This document shows, one piece after another, positions 27,777 to 37,535 of a stretch of 64,000 nt of DNA. Under the pieces are notes generated by a model. The model had not been told where the DNA came from. It worked only from the letters and a program-made list of their open reading frames with translations, and ran no database searches. Origin of the DNA: Marinimicrobium koreense (GTDB lineage Bacteria; Pseudomonadota; Gammaproteobacteria; Pseudomonadales; Cellvibrionaceae). A program made the translations under genes and the position numbers. The DNA is taken from positions 2,356,001 to 2,420,000 of the forward strand of contig NZ_RJUK01000001.1 of NCBI RefSeq assembly GCF_003762925.1, written 5' to 3'. Each line of letters opens with the position of its first letter. The first letter of the stretch is position 1.

Positions 27777-27827
27777 GACAATTGGCAATTGAAATTCACG
27801 CCAACCTGTGGCGTAATCCCAATTGTC
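27777..27827. promoter_or_regulatory. Spaced 9-bp inverted repeat upstream of the S9 peptidase gene
   Basis: GACAATTGG (27777-27785) and CCAATTGTC (27819-27827) are exact inverted copies, 33 bases apart, in the 180-base gap before the peptidase gene. Each half-site contains CAATTG, itself palindromic. Two operator sites for one dimeric regulator is a possible reading. No regulator is assigned. Confidence 0.4.
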
Positions 27828-27939
27828 GTACTAATAATAACGCCAGGGTTGAGGCGCCCCGTCATGGAGCAGTAGACGTGATGCCGACCGTAATGGCGTC
27901 GTGACATTCACATCTGCTCAAGAAGGACGGGCTGTACTC

Positions 27940-29988
27940 ATGATGAAAACTCTCTCCGGCACTCGCGCCGATTCACTCCTGTTCAACGCTCTCTCCATAC
28001 TCAGGGTCTGCTCTATCGCCTTGCTCGCCCTACTTGCGCTTCCAACCGCCGCAGACTCACCGGAGTTGGAACAGCTCGCCTCTCTCTACGGTGTCGACCC
28101 TTCCCGGGAAATGGTCGCCATTTCGCCCAACGGTGAACTGCTGGCGTTTCGTACCCGGGATGGCGATAAAGACCTGATTCTGGTTCATTCCCTGAAGGAA
28201 GGAAAAAACATCACCGGTGCCCACGTCGGGGAAATGGATCCGCGTCGGCTGCATTTTGTCAGCGACCAATACCTGATCATGGTCGCCTCCAAGGAAACCC
28301 GTCTGATGGGCTTTCGGGGCCGTAACGAAATCAGTACCGCCTATGCGTTGAACGTCGAGACCGGCGACATCGAACAGTTGTTGCGCCCGGGCCATGTCAT
28401 CTACGCCGGCCAGCAGGGCCTGGGGCGAATTCTCGGGATTTCCGACGACGGCCGGAAGTTGTACATGCCCGCCTATGTGCCCCGCTCCAAAACCGATCGA
28501 CAACCCGATTACGCCCTGCTCGAAGTCGATATTGAGAAACCGCGCAATCCCAAGGTCCTGGAAGATGGCCACTCCTATACCGTGGACTGGTTCGTCGGGC
28601 GCAACGGAAAAGTCCTGGCGCAGGAGCGTTACAACGAAGACGACTATCAGCACGAGATTCTGGTGCGTGACGGCGATGACTGGCGGGTTATCTATTCGGA
28701 CAACTCGCCGCGCACCGTGGCCTCGTTTATCGGAGAAACACCGGATCAGCAATCACTGGTGATGCTCAAGGAGGACTGGGATACCGGTCGACTCGAGTAT
28801 TACCGATTGAACCTGAACAGTGGCAAGCAGGAACGGCTCGACCTCAACCGCAACGATAGCGACATCGCCAACGTCCGTCTCAACGCCGAGCGGGTCGCGA
28901 TTGGCATCACCTACGCGGGCTTTAACCCCAGCTACCACTTTTTTGATGCCGTGCTGAATGATCGGGTGAGCAAACTTCAGGCACAGTTCAAGGGTCACTC
29001 CCTTTATGTGGTCAACGCCGACTCCGAGCTGAACAACCTGGTGCTGTATCTGGAGGGGCCCTCCACCGCCGGCGAGTTTTACCTGTCGCAGAAAGATCAA
29101 CCGGTGCGTTTTTTGTTGAGTGCCTATCCCGGTATCAGCGAAGCCGAAGTGCAACCCTCGGTACCCTTTGAGTTCAAAGCCCGGGACGGATTGGTCATTC
29201 CCACCTTGCTGACCATTCCGCGGGTTCACGCCGCCAACCCGGAAAACCTGCCCGCCGTTGTGCTACCACACGGGGGGCCGGAATCTTACGATCGCCAGGA
29301 ATTCGACGCGCTGGTTCAGTCGATTGCCGCCCGTGGCTATGCCGTCATTCAGCCCCAGTTCCGTGGCTCTTACGGCTTCGGATACGAGCATTGGGCGGCC
29401 GGTCTGGGCGAGTGGGGCCGAGCCATGCAGGATGACGTATCCGATGCGGTAAAAGCCCTGAGCAACGTCGGCTTTATCGATCCGGACCGGGTCTGCATTG
29501 CCGGCGCCAGCTACGGCGGTTACTCAGCCCTGGCGGGCGCAGCCTTTACCCCCGATCTGTATCGCTGTGCCATTTCCATACATGGGGTCAGCGACCTGAA
29601 CGCCATGCTGGAACATGAAGAGAAGGACCTGGGCGAAGACCACTGGGTCATCGAATACTTCTCTCGCTCTATCGCCAAAAACTACTTCACCCCGGAGCGC
29701 TTGGCCGCTCACTCGCCCGCCAACTTCGCCAGTGGTATCAGCGCCCCGGTGCTGTTGGTCCACGGGGAAGAAGACGAGATTGTGCCGATTGAGCAATCAG
29801 AGCTGATGCTGGAAAAACTGCAGGCGGCCAACAAACCGGTGAAGTACCTGCCGCTGAAAGATACTGGCCACAGTTACGGTGAGGAGCCGGTGCGCCAGAT
29901 GCTGATCGAGGAGGTACTGGCATTTCTGGATGAGCACCTGGCGCCCTCCGGGCAGACACTGGCAACGACGACCAGAGAGGCAGACTAG
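27940..29988 (+). CDS. Secreted S9-family (prolyl oligopeptidase-type) serine peptidase
   Basis: The 682-residue protein has an N-terminal signal/anchor segment (VCSIALLALLALPTAADS near 26-43) and a seven-bladed beta-propeller-like region to about 420 that would gate access. A C-terminal alpha/beta hydrolase domain follows. The catalytic triad is visible: Ser524 in GASYGGYSAL, Asp612 in HGEEDEIVP and His644 in DTGHSYGE. It resembles acylaminoacyl or dipeptidyl S9C peptidases acting on short peptides in the periplasm. ATG at 27940 is chosen because AAGGA precedes it and the signal peptide follows. It interrupts the Pseudomonas rdgB-hemW order. Confidence 0.9.
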   Translation: MMKTLSGTRADSLLFNALSILRVCSIALLALLALPTAADSPELEQLASLYGVDPSREMVAISPNGELLAFRTRDGDKDLILVHSLKEGKNITGAHVGEMDPRRLHFVSDQYLIMVASKETRLMGFRGRNEISTAYALNVETGDIEQLLRPGHVIYAGQQGLGRILGISDDGRKLYMPAYVPRSKTDRQPDYALLEVDIEKPRNPKVLEDGHSYTVDWFVGRNGKVLAQERYNEDDYQHEILVRDGDDWRVIYSDNSPRTVASFIGETPDQQSLVMLKEDWDTGRLEYYRLNLNSGKQERLDLNRNDSDIANVRLNAERVAIGITYAGFNPSYHFFDAVLNDRVSKLQAQFKGHSLYVVNADSELNNLVLYLEGPSTAGEFYLSQKDQPVRFLLSAYPGISEAEVQPSVPFEFKARDGLVIPTLLTIPRVHAANPENLPAVVLPHGGPESYDRQEFDALVQSIAARGYAVIQPQFRGSYGFGYEHWAAGLGEWGRAMQDDVSDAVKALSNVGFIDPDRVCIAGASYGGYSALAGAAFTPDLYRCAISIHGVSDLNAMLEHEEKDLGEDHWVIEYFSRSIAKNYFTPERLAAHSPANFASGISAPVLLVHGEEDEIVPIEQSELMLEKLQAANKPVKYLPLKDTGHSYGEEPVRQMLIEEVLAFLDEHLAPSGQTLATTTREAD

Positions 29989-30067
29989 ACGACAAGAGCG
30001 GCGGAGGTAAGGGAGACGGAGGTCATGTTATAGTAACGGCCTGTTTTTTCTGAACCGCCGGATTGCC

Positions 30068-31234
30068 ATGCGCCTCCCCCCGCTTTCGCTCTACATTCAC
30101 ATTCCCTGGTGCGTCCGCAAATGCCCCTACTGCGATTTCAACTCGCACCAGGCCGGTGACTCCCTGCCCGAGGCAGAGTATGTCGCCGCCCTGGGGGCCG
30201 ACCTGGCCGCCGAGGCTGATTTGGCTCAGGGGCGCGCCATCCAGACGGTGTTTTTCGGCGGCGGCACGCCGAGCCTGTTTTCCGCCGAGGCGATTGGTCG
30301 GATTCTGGAAACCGTCGATCAGGCGGTGGGGCTGGCCTCCGATGCGGAGATTACCCTGGAAGCCAACCCCGGCACCTTCGAGCAGGCGCGCTTCAGTGCC
30401 TATCGCCGCGCCGGGGTGAACCGGCTGTCCATCGGGGTGCAGAGTTTCCAGGCCGAGCAATTACACAAGCTGGGACGTATTCACGGTCGCGATGAAGCGC
30501 TGGCCGCCGTGGCCATGGCACGCCAGGCCGGCTTCGACAATATCAACCTCGACCTGATGCACGGGCTACCTGAGCAGACCACCGCGGCCGCCTGTGCCGA
30601 CCTGCAGCAGGCCATTGAACTGGCCCCCGAGCACCTGTCTTGGTACCAGTTGACCATCGAGCCCAACACCCATTTTTACAGTGCACCACCGCTGTTGCCG
30701 GTGGAGGATACCCTGGCCGATATCCAGCAGGCCGGCGAAGCCCTGCTGGCCGAGGCGGGCTACGGCCAGTATGAGGTGTCCGCCTACTGCCAGCCCGGCA
30801 AGCCCGCCCGGCACAACCTCAACTACTGGACCTATGGGGATTATCTGGGCATCGGTGCCGGCGCCCACGGGAAAGTGACCCATCCCGAGCGCGGCGACAT
30901 CACCCGGCGCTGGAAAACCCGCTTACCCGCTCACTACCTTGAGCGGGCCGCCGCTGCACCGACCACGACCCCGAACGCGGAGCACCCGATGCTCGCCGGG
31001 CAGGAGACCCTCAAGCCCGAGGACCTGCCACTGGATTACCTGCTCAATGCTCTGCGCCTGAACGAGGGCGTACCGGCGCAAGCATTCGAGGCGTACACCG
31101 GTGTCCCTTTGTCCAGACTCGACCCGGCCTGGCGCGAACTGGAGCGCAAGGGACTGGTACACCCCAAAGACGAGCGCCTGTGTACCACCGACCTCGGGCG
31201 CCAGTTTCTCAACGACGTATTGGCCGCTTTTTAG
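30068..31234 (+). CDS. hemW: HemW, radical SAM haem chaperone (coproporphyrinogen oxidase-like)
   Basis: The 388-residue radical SAM protein carries the 4Fe-4S motif CVRKCPYC with Cys15, Cys19 and Cys22 (CX3CX2C). It also has FFGGGTPSLFSAEAIGRIL near 60-78, ITLEANPGTFE near 96-106, NRLSIGVQSFQ near 118-128 and the C-terminal HemN-like domain. HemW proteins bind haem and act as chaperones; they lack the extra residues of true oxygen-independent HemN, and their annotation as oxidase is usually wrong. It is the last gene of the Pseudomonas-like block. Confidence 0.93.
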   Translation: MRLPPLSLYIHIPWCVRKCPYCDFNSHQAGDSLPEAEYVAALGADLAAEADLAQGRAIQTVFFGGGTPSLFSAEAIGRILETVDQAVGLASDAEITLEANPGTFEQARFSAYRRAGVNRLSIGVQSFQAEQLHKLGRIHGRDEALAAVAMARQAGFDNINLDLMHGLPEQTTAAACADLQQAIELAPEHLSWYQLTIEPNTHFYSAPPLLPVEDTLADIQQAGEALLAEAGYGQYEVSAYCQPGKPARHNLNYWTYGDYLGIGAGAHGKVTHPERGDITRRWKTRLPAHYLERAAAAPTTTPNAEHPMLAGQETLKPEDLPLDYLLNALRLNEGVPAQAFEAYTGVPLSRLDPAWRELERKGLVHPKDERLCTTDLGRQFLNDVLAAF

Positions 31235-31246
31235 TGTTTCATTCTG

Positions 31247-31426
31247 CTAGCGGCTGCTGTCGGCTTCCAGGGCTTTGATCTGCTGATAGATCCCCTCGGC
31301 CTCTTCGGTCAATAAAGAGTAGGTTTTGATATCGCCACTGCGCTGGGCGAGCATGGCGTCCTTGAGGCGCTGTTCGTAGGCTTTCTGCAACTTTTTTCGG
31401 GGGTCTGACTTGAGCCAGCTCAACAT
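31247..31426 (-). CDS. Small DUF6435-like cytosolic protein (59 aa)
   Basis: A 59-residue frame on the minus strand reads MLSWLKSDPRKKLQKAYEQR and continues KDAMLAQRSGDIKTYSLLTE, then ends EADSSR. An AGGAG ribosome-binding site lies at correct spacing upstream. The charged helical sequence matches the small lipoprotein-free DUF6435 type common in marine Gammaproteobacteria (recognition from memory). It converges on hemW, with about a dozen bases between the stop codons. Function is unknown. Confidence 0.75.
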   Translation of the reverse strand: MLSWLKSDPRKKLQKAYEQRLKDAMLAQRSGDIKTYSLLTEEAEGIYQQIKALEADSSR

Positions 31427-31543
31427 GGTGGGTCACTCCTGAAGTTGATAGTGTGACCAGTGTACGTGCCCTTTGCCCAAACGGACGAACCCTGATGGGC
31501 AGCGCGGCCAATAGGAACTGGTGATTTTTCGTATCAGAGACTA

Positions 31544-31557
31544 TGATACCGGTTACA
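31544..31557. promoter_or_regulatory. LacI/GntR-type operator-like dyad upstream of the sugar porter
   Basis: TGATACCGGTTACA is a near-palindrome centred on ACCGGT, resembling LacI-family operators of the TGTTACCGGTAACA type. It lies 38 bases before the transporter start. Four of the fourteen positions break symmetry and no LacI gene is adjacent, so this is tentative. Confidence 0.35.
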
Positions 31558-31594
31558 GATCGACCTCTGATAATAGTAATAACGGACCGACTCC

Positions 31595-32938
31595 ATGACT
31601 CATACCATCAATCACGCCAGACTGCTGTTTTGGTCATTCACCGTCGCGCTGGGCGGCTTCCTGTTCGGGTTTGATACCGCCGTCATTTCCGGCGCGGAAC
31701 AGGCCATCCAGGCACAGTGGGCGCTGTCGGATGCCCTGATCGGCCTGATGGTCTCATCGGCGTTGGCCGGCACGGTCATCGGTGCCATCTTTGGCGGCAT
31801 TCCCTGCGACCGTTACGGGCGCAAAATAACCCTGTTCTGGATCGGAGTCCTGTATCTGGTCTCGGCGCTCGGTTCGGCCCTCGCCCCCGATGTCTACAGC
31901 CTGATGCTGTTCCGCTTTCTTGGCGGGCTCGGCGTGGGCGCCTCCTCGGTGGCCGCTCCGGTGTATATCTCTGAAATCGCCCCCACCGGCCTGCGCGGTC
32001 GCCTGACCGCCATGTTTCAGTTCAACCTGGTGTTCGGCATCCTGTGCGCCTACCTGTCCAACTATGGTGTGGCCAGTGCCGGGGGCGACTGGCGCATCAT
32101 GCTGGGCGTGGAAGTGGTGCCCGCTCTGCTGTTTGTGATTCTGATTCTGTTTGTGCCCCGCAGCCCCCGCTGGCTGATCACCCGGCGCGGCGCCCACGAC
32201 GAAGCCCGCCGAGTGCTCACGATGATCGACCCCAGTCGAGTCGAACAGGCCCTGGCTGAGATTGAGCACAGCCACAAACAGAAGGCGCAGGGCAGCGAGC
32301 TCCGGGAGTTTCTGTCCGGCCGTTATCGCTGGCCGATTCTGCTCGCCTTTCTGTTTGCGTTTTTCAATCAGGTGTCCGGCATCAACGCGGTGATCTATTA
32401 CGCGCCGCGCATTTTTTCCATGGCGGGCATGGAGAGCAGTGCCGCGCTATTGTCCTCCGCCGGACTCGGGCTGGTGAACCTGGTCTTTACCCTGATCGGG
32501 CTGGCGCTGATCGACCGTTTCGGGCGGCGCTTTCTCATGTACATCGGCTCCTTTGGCTACATTCTGTCACTGACCAGCCTGGCCCTGATCTTTCATCTGG
32601 AGGCGTTCGGCGGCAGCCTGGTGCCGCTGCTGATTTTCGTGTTCATCGCCTCCCATGCAATCGGTCAGGGCGCCTGCATCTGGGTCTTTATTGCCGAGAT
32701 CTTCCCCAACAGCGTCCGGGGTTACGGCATGTCCCTGGGCTCGGGCACTCACTGGGTATTTGCCGCCCTGGTCGCGTTCAGCTTTCCGTATTTTGCCGGC
32801 ACCCTCGGCGGGGCACCGCTATTTGCTTTCTTCGCCGTCATGATGGTGCTGCAACTGCTGTTCGTGCGCTACCTGATGCCCGAGACCAAAGGTGTTTCAC
32901 TGGAGGACCTGGAGGTCCAACTCAGTCAAAAGCGGTAA
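31595..32938 (+). CDS. Sugar porter family MFS transporter
   Basis: This 447-residue inner-membrane protein with about 12 transmembrane helices belongs to the sugar porter family (proton-sugar symport). Signatures include GGFLFGFDTAVISGAEQAI near 20-38, GGIPCDRYGRKITL near 66-79, FLGGLGVGASSVAAPVYISE near 108-127, PRSPRWLI near 187-194, NQVSGINAVIYYAPRIF near 259-275, and PETKGVSLEDLE at the C-terminus. The NQVSGINAVIYY segment is typical of hexose/xylose carriers. The exact sugar is unknown; glucose released from beta-glucans by the locus at 41-58 kb is a reasonable guess. Confidence 0.9.
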   Translation: MTHTINHARLLFWSFTVALGGFLFGFDTAVISGAEQAIQAQWALSDALIGLMVSSALAGTVIGAIFGGIPCDRYGRKITLFWIGVLYLVSALGSALAPDVYSLMLFRFLGGLGVGASSVAAPVYISEIAPTGLRGRLTAMFQFNLVFGILCAYLSNYGVASAGGDWRIMLGVEVVPALLFVILILFVPRSPRWLITRRGAHDEARRVLTMIDPSRVEQALAEIEHSHKQKAQGSELREFLSGRYRWPILLAFLFAFFNQVSGINAVIYYAPRIFSMAGMESSAALLSSAGLGLVNLVFTLIGLALIDRFGRRFLMYIGSFGYILSLTSLALIFHLEAFGGSLVPLLIFVFIASHAIGQGACIWVFIAEIFPNSVRGYGMSLGSGTHWVFAALVAFSFPYFAGTLGGAPLFAFFAVMMVLQLLFVRYLMPETKGVSLEDLEVQLSQKR

Positions 32939-33005
32939 CCGGCCAGGGGGCGAAGTGCTACACTTAGTGCGAGCGCTTCGCCCACTCTGCCAGTGACCGA
33001 CCTTC

Positions 33006-35402
33006 ATGCTGCGACTGATTCGCTACACACGCGAAAACCCCATCGCCACCCGCCTGCTCGGGCTGATCATCCTGAGCAGCTCGGCCATCACCCTGGTGGC
33101 CATCCTGATGCAACTCTACTCAAGCTTTCACGACGATCTGTCGGCACTGGAAGAGCGCCTGGATCAGGTCCGCGTCAGCACCCTGGCGAGCATCACCAAA
33201 AGCCTGTGGGGTTTTGACCAGGATCAGTTGTCGATTCAGATCGACAGTGTGCTGGATGTAGAGGACGTGGTGCAGGTGAGCGTTTCCTGGCGCGACTGGA
33301 ATAACGCCGAGCAGACTCTGATCGAGTACAAGGAGGGCACGACTCAGGCGGACATTGAAGCGCGTCCCAACCAGTACCTGATCAAGGAATACCCCCTGGT
33401 CTATCAGGACGAAAGCACGCCCCGGCAAGAGCTGGGCACCCTGCAGATTACCGCCAGCCTGACCAACATCTATGACCGACTTTGGCAACGCACGCTGTTT
33501 ATTGCGGGTGTGCAGGGCACCAAAACCCTGATCATTTCGTTTTTCATACTGTGGTTGGTGTACACTCTGCTGACCCGCCATATGGAAACCATCGCCCACT
33601 ACGCCCGTCAGCTCCACCTGGATAATCTGACCACCCCCTTGCGCCTGAAACGCATCAAGCCGGATGACAACCCCGACGAGCTGGACAATGTCGTGGAGGC
33701 GATCAATCACATGCGGGAAACGCTGCTCGAGGATATCGAGCAGCGTCAGGCGATGGAGCTGGCGCTCCTGCACGAGCGGGAGGAGAAGGCCCGCAACGAG
33801 CGCCAGAAGTTGGCCGCCGAAGATGCCAACCGGGCCAAGAGCCAGTTTCTGGCCACCATGAGCCACGAAATCCGCACCCCCATGAACGGGGTGATCGGCA
33901 TGTTGGACATGCTGCGGGACACGCCCCTGAACGACAACCAGAAACACTACCTGGATGTGATTCACCGCTCCGGGGAAACCCTGCTGGAAATCATCAACGA
34001 CATCCTCGATTACTCGAAAATCGAGGCGGGCAAAATGCAGCTCGAAGTGGCCGCCTTTGATCTGGAGGACCTGATTGAAGACTGCCTGCGCCTGTTTGGT
34101 GCAACCGCCAACAAGCAGGGTATCGAACTGATGGGGGGCGTGGACCCGGATGTTCCCCGCAAACTCAAAGGCGACCCGACCCGGCTGCGCCAGATTCTGA
34201 TCAACCTGCTTGGCAATGCCTTCAAGTTCACCAACAAGGGACACATTGTGCTGGAAGTCTGCCGGGCCGAGGACTATACCGACGAGCAACCGCGGCTGAT
34301 GTTTTCCATCCAGGATACCGGCATCGGGATTGCGCGCTCCGCGCAGACCCACCTGTTTGATTCCTTCAATCAGGAAGACACGTCAACCACCCGGCAATAC
34401 GGCGGCACTGGCCTAGGTCTCGCCATCTGTAAAAGCCTGGCTGAATTGATGGGCGGCACCATCGGTGTCGAGAGCGAGAAGGGACGGGGCGCCCGCTTCT
34501 GGTTCACGGCCGCGTTCGAATCCATGCCCGACCGCCAGAGGGCACAGGAAGAAAAAGCGCTGGCCATACTCAATGGACGCCGATTGCTGTTTGTCGACCC
34601 CAGCCCACGCCTGGGGGACTTCCTCGCCCGCCACTGCAAACGTTGGGGTATGACCCTGGACTGCATTGCGTCCGGGGCCGACGCCATCGCTCGGCTACAC
34701 GGGATGAACGAGCAGAACAAAGCCATCGATTTTATTGCCATCGGCAGTCAGCTTGATGACATGGAGGGCATTGCGCTAGCCGAGCAGCTCAAGCACGATT
34801 CGATCGCGCGGAACATTCCTCGACTGCTGCTCGATGCGGGGGAACTCGGCGCCGAGCCCGAGAACCTGGCGAACCTGGGCATTCACAGTGTGCTGCACAA
34901 ACCGTTTTCGGCCCGCAGCCTACGCCGCCGGCTGATCAGCATGCTGGGCGAAAACCTGGAGGATGAGAACACCCAGGCGCCGACGCCCACCGACTATCAG
35001 CAATTCGCCCACCTGAGAGTGCTGGTGGCTGAAGACAATGCCGTCAACCGGATGGTGATCAAAGGATTACTGGGCAAGATGGGTATCGACGCGCGGCTGG
35101 TGGAAGACGGGCTTGCCGCCTATGAGGCCGCCTGCCGGGGGAGCTACGACCTGATCCTGATGGATTGCGAGATGCCGGAAATGGATGGCTTTGAAGCCAC
35201 CCGCAGCATCCGCGAGCACGAACGCCACCACAATCGTCCGGCCATTCCCATTGTGGCGTTGACCGCCCACGCCCTGCAGGAGCACCGCGAAGAGGTGTTC
35301 GCTTCGGGCATGAATCACTATCTGGGCAAACCCATCACCCTGGCAAAGCTGTATCAGACGTTTGAAAAAATGGGCCTGAACCGGCACGGCAGAGAGACCT
35401 GA
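33006..35402 (+). CDS. Hybrid sensor histidine kinase with one degenerate and one intact receiver
   Basis: The 798-residue protein has TM1 near 17-37, a periplasmic sensor of about 130 residues, TM2 near 168-190, and HisKA with His287 in [18 protein letters not shown]. HATPase motifs [24 protein letters not shown] and GTGLGLAIC follow. The first receiver-like domain (about 522-640) has lost its acidic cluster and the usual phospho-Asp context ([13 protein letters not shown]). The C-terminal receiver is intact ([10 protein letters not shown]; Asp720 in [16 protein letters not shown]). No Hpt domain is present, so phosphotransfer to a separate Hpt protein is expected. The layout resembles BarA/GacS-type or uncharacterised marine hybrid kinases. 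Its signal is unknown. Confidence 0.9.
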   Translation: MLRLIRYTRENPIATRLLGLIILSSSAITLVAILMQLYSSFHDDLSALEERLDQVRVSTLASITKSLWGFDQDQLSIQIDSVLDVEDVVQVSVSWRDWNNAEQTLIEYKEGTTQADIEARPNQYLIKEYPLVYQDESTPRQELGTLQITASLTNIYDRLWQRTLFIAGVQGTKTLIISFFILWLVYTLLTRHMETIAHYARQLHLDNLTTPLRLKRIKPDDNPDELDNVVEAINHMRETLLEDIEQRQAMELALLHEREEKARNERQKLAAEDANRAKSQFLATMSHEIRTPMNGVIGMLDMLRDTPLNDNQKHYLDVIHRSGETLLEIINDILDYSKIEAGKMQLEVAAFDLEDLIEDCLRLFGATANKQGIELMGGVDPDVPRKLKGDPTRLRQILINLLGNAFKFTNKGHIVLEVCRAEDYTDEQPRLMFSIQDTGIGIARSAQTHLFDSFNQEDTSTTRQYGGTGLGLAICKSLAELMGGTIGVESEKGRGARFWFTAAFESMPDRQRAQEEKALAILNGRRLLFVDPSPRLGDFLARHCKRWGMTLDCIASGADAIARLHGMNEQNKAIDFIAIGSQLDDMEGIALAEQLKHDSIARNIPRLLLDAGELGAEPENLANLGIHSVLHKPFSARSLRRRLISMLGENLEDENTQAPTPTDYQQFAHLRVLVAEDNAVNRMVIKGLLGKMGIDARLVEDGLAAYEAACRGSYDLILMDCEMPEMDGFEATRSIREHERHHNRPAIPIVALTAHALQEHREEVFASGMNHYLGKPITLAKLYQTFEKMGLNRHGRET

Positions 35403-35418
35403 ATCCATCGAGGGCCCG

Positions 35419-36519
35419 CTACTTGGGCATGGCCACTTCCGGGCGGTGCACCTCACCGGGCGTGACCGACTCCTCGGCCATTTTTTCCCGGGCCCACTGC
35501 TGATCCTCCCGATCGGCGTCCAGCCCTTCTTGCGGCCGTGCGTTCGGGCGATAGACCAGACGCACCAACACCGGAAAGTGATCTGAACCAAAGGCCGGCA
35601 AACGCTGCAACTCTTCCAACACAAAGTGCTCGCTGTGAAACAGGTGATCCAGAGGCCAGCGCAACAGCGGAACCTTGGCGTGAAAGCTGTTGCACATGCC
35701 CCGCCCGATACGTGGATCCAACAGGCCACTGATTTTGCGGAACAGGCGGGTGGTCGCGGACCAGGCCACATCGTTCAGGTCGCCGGTCACAATCACCGGA
35801 GAATCGCTTTCCGCCACACTGCGACCCACCACCAGCAGCTCCGCATCGCGCTCCGAGGAGGTTTCATTCTCGGTCGGGCTCGGCGGCGCCGGATGCAGGC
35901 AATGCACCACAATTCGTCCACCGGAGGGCAACAACACTTCGGCGTGCATGGACGGTACATCGTCTTCCACCAGAAACTGAATCGCCACATTCTCCAGCGG
36001 ATAGCGGGAGTAGACGTGCATACCGTAGAGATTATCGAGGGGGCACTTGATGGTGTAGGCATAATCCGTTTCGAGGACATCGAGCTGTTGCTGCCACCAG
36101 CGGTCGGACTCCAGGGTCACCAGCAGGTCAGGTTGATGCTCCTTCACCAGAGACAGCAATCGCTGGGCCTGGCGATTGGGCGTGAGGACATTGGCGGTCA
36201 TGATGGCGATGCGATTGGCCCGATCCGACTCACTCAACGAACCCACGCCGCGAACCTCTTTGGGATGCAGGCGGGTGTAGGGCAGGATCCACCAGGCGTG
36301 ATAGGCGAAACAGGCCGCGCTGATCAACGCCATTGCCCCGCTTTGCCCGGCGTCCAAAGGTGGCAACCCCCAGGGCAGCAGCACCAGCAACAAGGCTAAC
36401 AAGGCCAGCTGTAAACGCGGAAAATCCAGCCCCCGAATCCACCAGCGATCGTGCCGCAACACGGGCAGAACGGTCAGCAGTACCAACAGCGTCACCGCCA
36501 CCCACAGGCTTGCCAGCAT
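35419..36519 (-). CDS. Membrane-anchored endonuclease/exonuclease/phosphatase family protein
   Basis: The 366-residue protein has three hydrophobic N-terminal helices (about 1-20, 35-52 and 62-80). An EEP-fold domain follows, with IMTANVLTPNRQAQRLL near 104-120, LVTLESDRWWQQQL near 131-144, VHCLHPAPPSP near 211-221, VTGDLNDVAWS near 245-255 and FGSDHFPVLVRL near 310-321. The Glu, Asn/Asp and final Asp-His positions match metal-dependent phosphodiesterases. The active domain should face one side of the inner membrane; its substrate could be DNA, phospholipid or sugar phosphate. It is convergent with the hybrid kinase. Confidence 0.85.
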   Translation of the reverse strand: MLASLWVAVTLLVLLTVLPVLRHDRWWIRGLDFPRLQLALLALLLVLLPWGLPPLDAGQSGAMALISAACFAYHAWWILPYTRLHPKEVRGVGSLSESDRANRIAIMTANVLTPNRQAQRLLSLVKEHQPDLLVTLESDRWWQQQLDVLETDYAYTIKCPLDNLYGMHVYSRYPLENVAIQFLVEDDVPSMHAEVLLPSGGRIVVHCLHPAPPSPTENETSSERDAELLVVGRSVAESDSPVIVTGDLNDVAWSATTRLFRKISGLLDPRIGRGMCNSFHAKVPLLRWPLDHLFHSEHFVLEELQRLPAFGSDHFPVLVRLVYRPNARPQEGLDADREDQQWAREKMAEESVTPGEVHRPEVAMPK

Positions 36520-36601
36520 GATTGAATCCCTTTGTTAGCCTCAATAGTGCGATGAGCCTAAGCGATCCACGGCATGCTGGCAAGGTAGCGGGTCTCAGCG
36601 T

Positions 36602-36706
36602 TTAACGGGCCTGCTCCAGGAGCGGTTTCAACCGCCCATAGCGCACAAACCCGAGCACCAGTAGCGACCAGAGAGCATTGCGTTTTGAGGCGGCACGATT
36701 CAACAT
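36602..36706 (-). CDS. Possible 34-aa small ORF (hypothetical)
   Basis: A short frame encodes MLNRAASKRNALWSLLVLGF and ends in LKPLLEQAR. It has one hydrophobic stretch flanked by basic residues, as in small membrane peptides. The ribosome-binding site is weak. It lies in the 274-base gap between the EEP gene and trmO, which otherwise shows nothing definite. It may be a pseudogene remnant or noise. Confidence 0.25.
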   Translation of the reverse strand: MLNRAASKRNALWSLLVLGFVRYGRLKPLLEQAR

Positions 36707-36793
36707 AGGTTTGCGATACGGCAGCAATCCGGTTAACCGTTAGGGCTACTGGATGCCGGCCAGGCTCTCAACTCTCCCCAACCGACCCAGCCC

Positions 36794-37522
36794 ATGACCG
36801 ACACGGCCGATTACACTTTCCCGCCCATTGGCATCATTCGCTCCCCCTTTGTGGAGAAGTTCGGCATTCCGCGCCAACCGGGCCTGGCCCCCGCAGTCCG
36901 GGCCCAACTCGAACTGCTGCCTCCGTACAACGACCCTCAGGCGCTGGCGGGGCTGGAGCACTGCTCGCACCTGTGGCTGCAGTTTGTGTTTCACCGCCCT
37001 CCGAGCGACCAGTGGCGCCCCCGGGTCCGCCCGCCGCGCCTGGGCGGTAACCGCAGTCTGGGCGTATTCGCCACCCGCTCGCCCCTGCGCCCCAACCCCA
37101 TCGGATTGTCGGTGGTGAAGCTGGAGGGGGTGAAGCAGCAAGGCGGCCGGTTGTGGCTGGAGCTGTCGGGCATTGACCTGCTCGATGGCACGCCGGTGCT
37201 GGATATAAAACCCTATGTACCCTACACAGATTCGCTGCCGGAGGCGGAGAACCGCTTTGCGGATACCGCCCCGGAGTGGGTGGAGGTGGTGTTCATGCCG
37301 GAGGCGGAGGCCGGGTGCCGGGTTTTGGGTGCTCGCACGGGTGAGGACTGGGAGGCGCTCGTGCGCCAGATCCTGCAACAGGACCCCCGCCCCCAATACC
37401 AGAAGCCGGACCCGACCCGACGCTACGGTATGACTCTCAAAGACGCCGAGGTGCGCTGGTTTTACCAACCTGACGACAGCGGCAACCACCGACTGATTGT
37501 CACAGAAGTCCTTCCGCACTGA
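36794..37522 (+). CDS. trmO: TrmO, tRNA (m6t6A37) methyltransferase (YaeB/TsaA family)
   Basis: TrmO uses SAM to N6-methylate t6A37 in tRNA-Thr. The 242-residue protein begins YTFPPIGIIRSPFVEKFGIP, the family N-terminus. It continues with LEHCSHLWLQFVFH near 53-66, NRSLGVFATRSPLRPNPIGL near 84-104, LSGIDLLDGTPVLDIKPYVP near 122-141, and a small C-terminal domain with DPRPQYQ and YGMTLKDAEVRW. The length fits the E. coli protein. It is transcribed alone, with repeat elements following it. Confidence 0.94.
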   Translation: MTDTADYTFPPIGIIRSPFVEKFGIPRQPGLAPAVRAQLELLPPYNDPQALAGLEHCSHLWLQFVFHRPPSDQWRPRVRPPRLGGNRSLGVFATRSPLRPNPIGLSVVKLEGVKQQGGRLWLELSGIDLLDGTPVLDIKPYVPYTDSLPEAENRFADTAPEWVEVVFMPEAEAGCRVLGARTGEDWEALVRQILQQDPRPQYQKPDPTRRYGMTLKDAEVRWFYQPDDSGNHRLIVTEVLPH

Positions 37523-37535
37523 TCCCATTCCTTGC

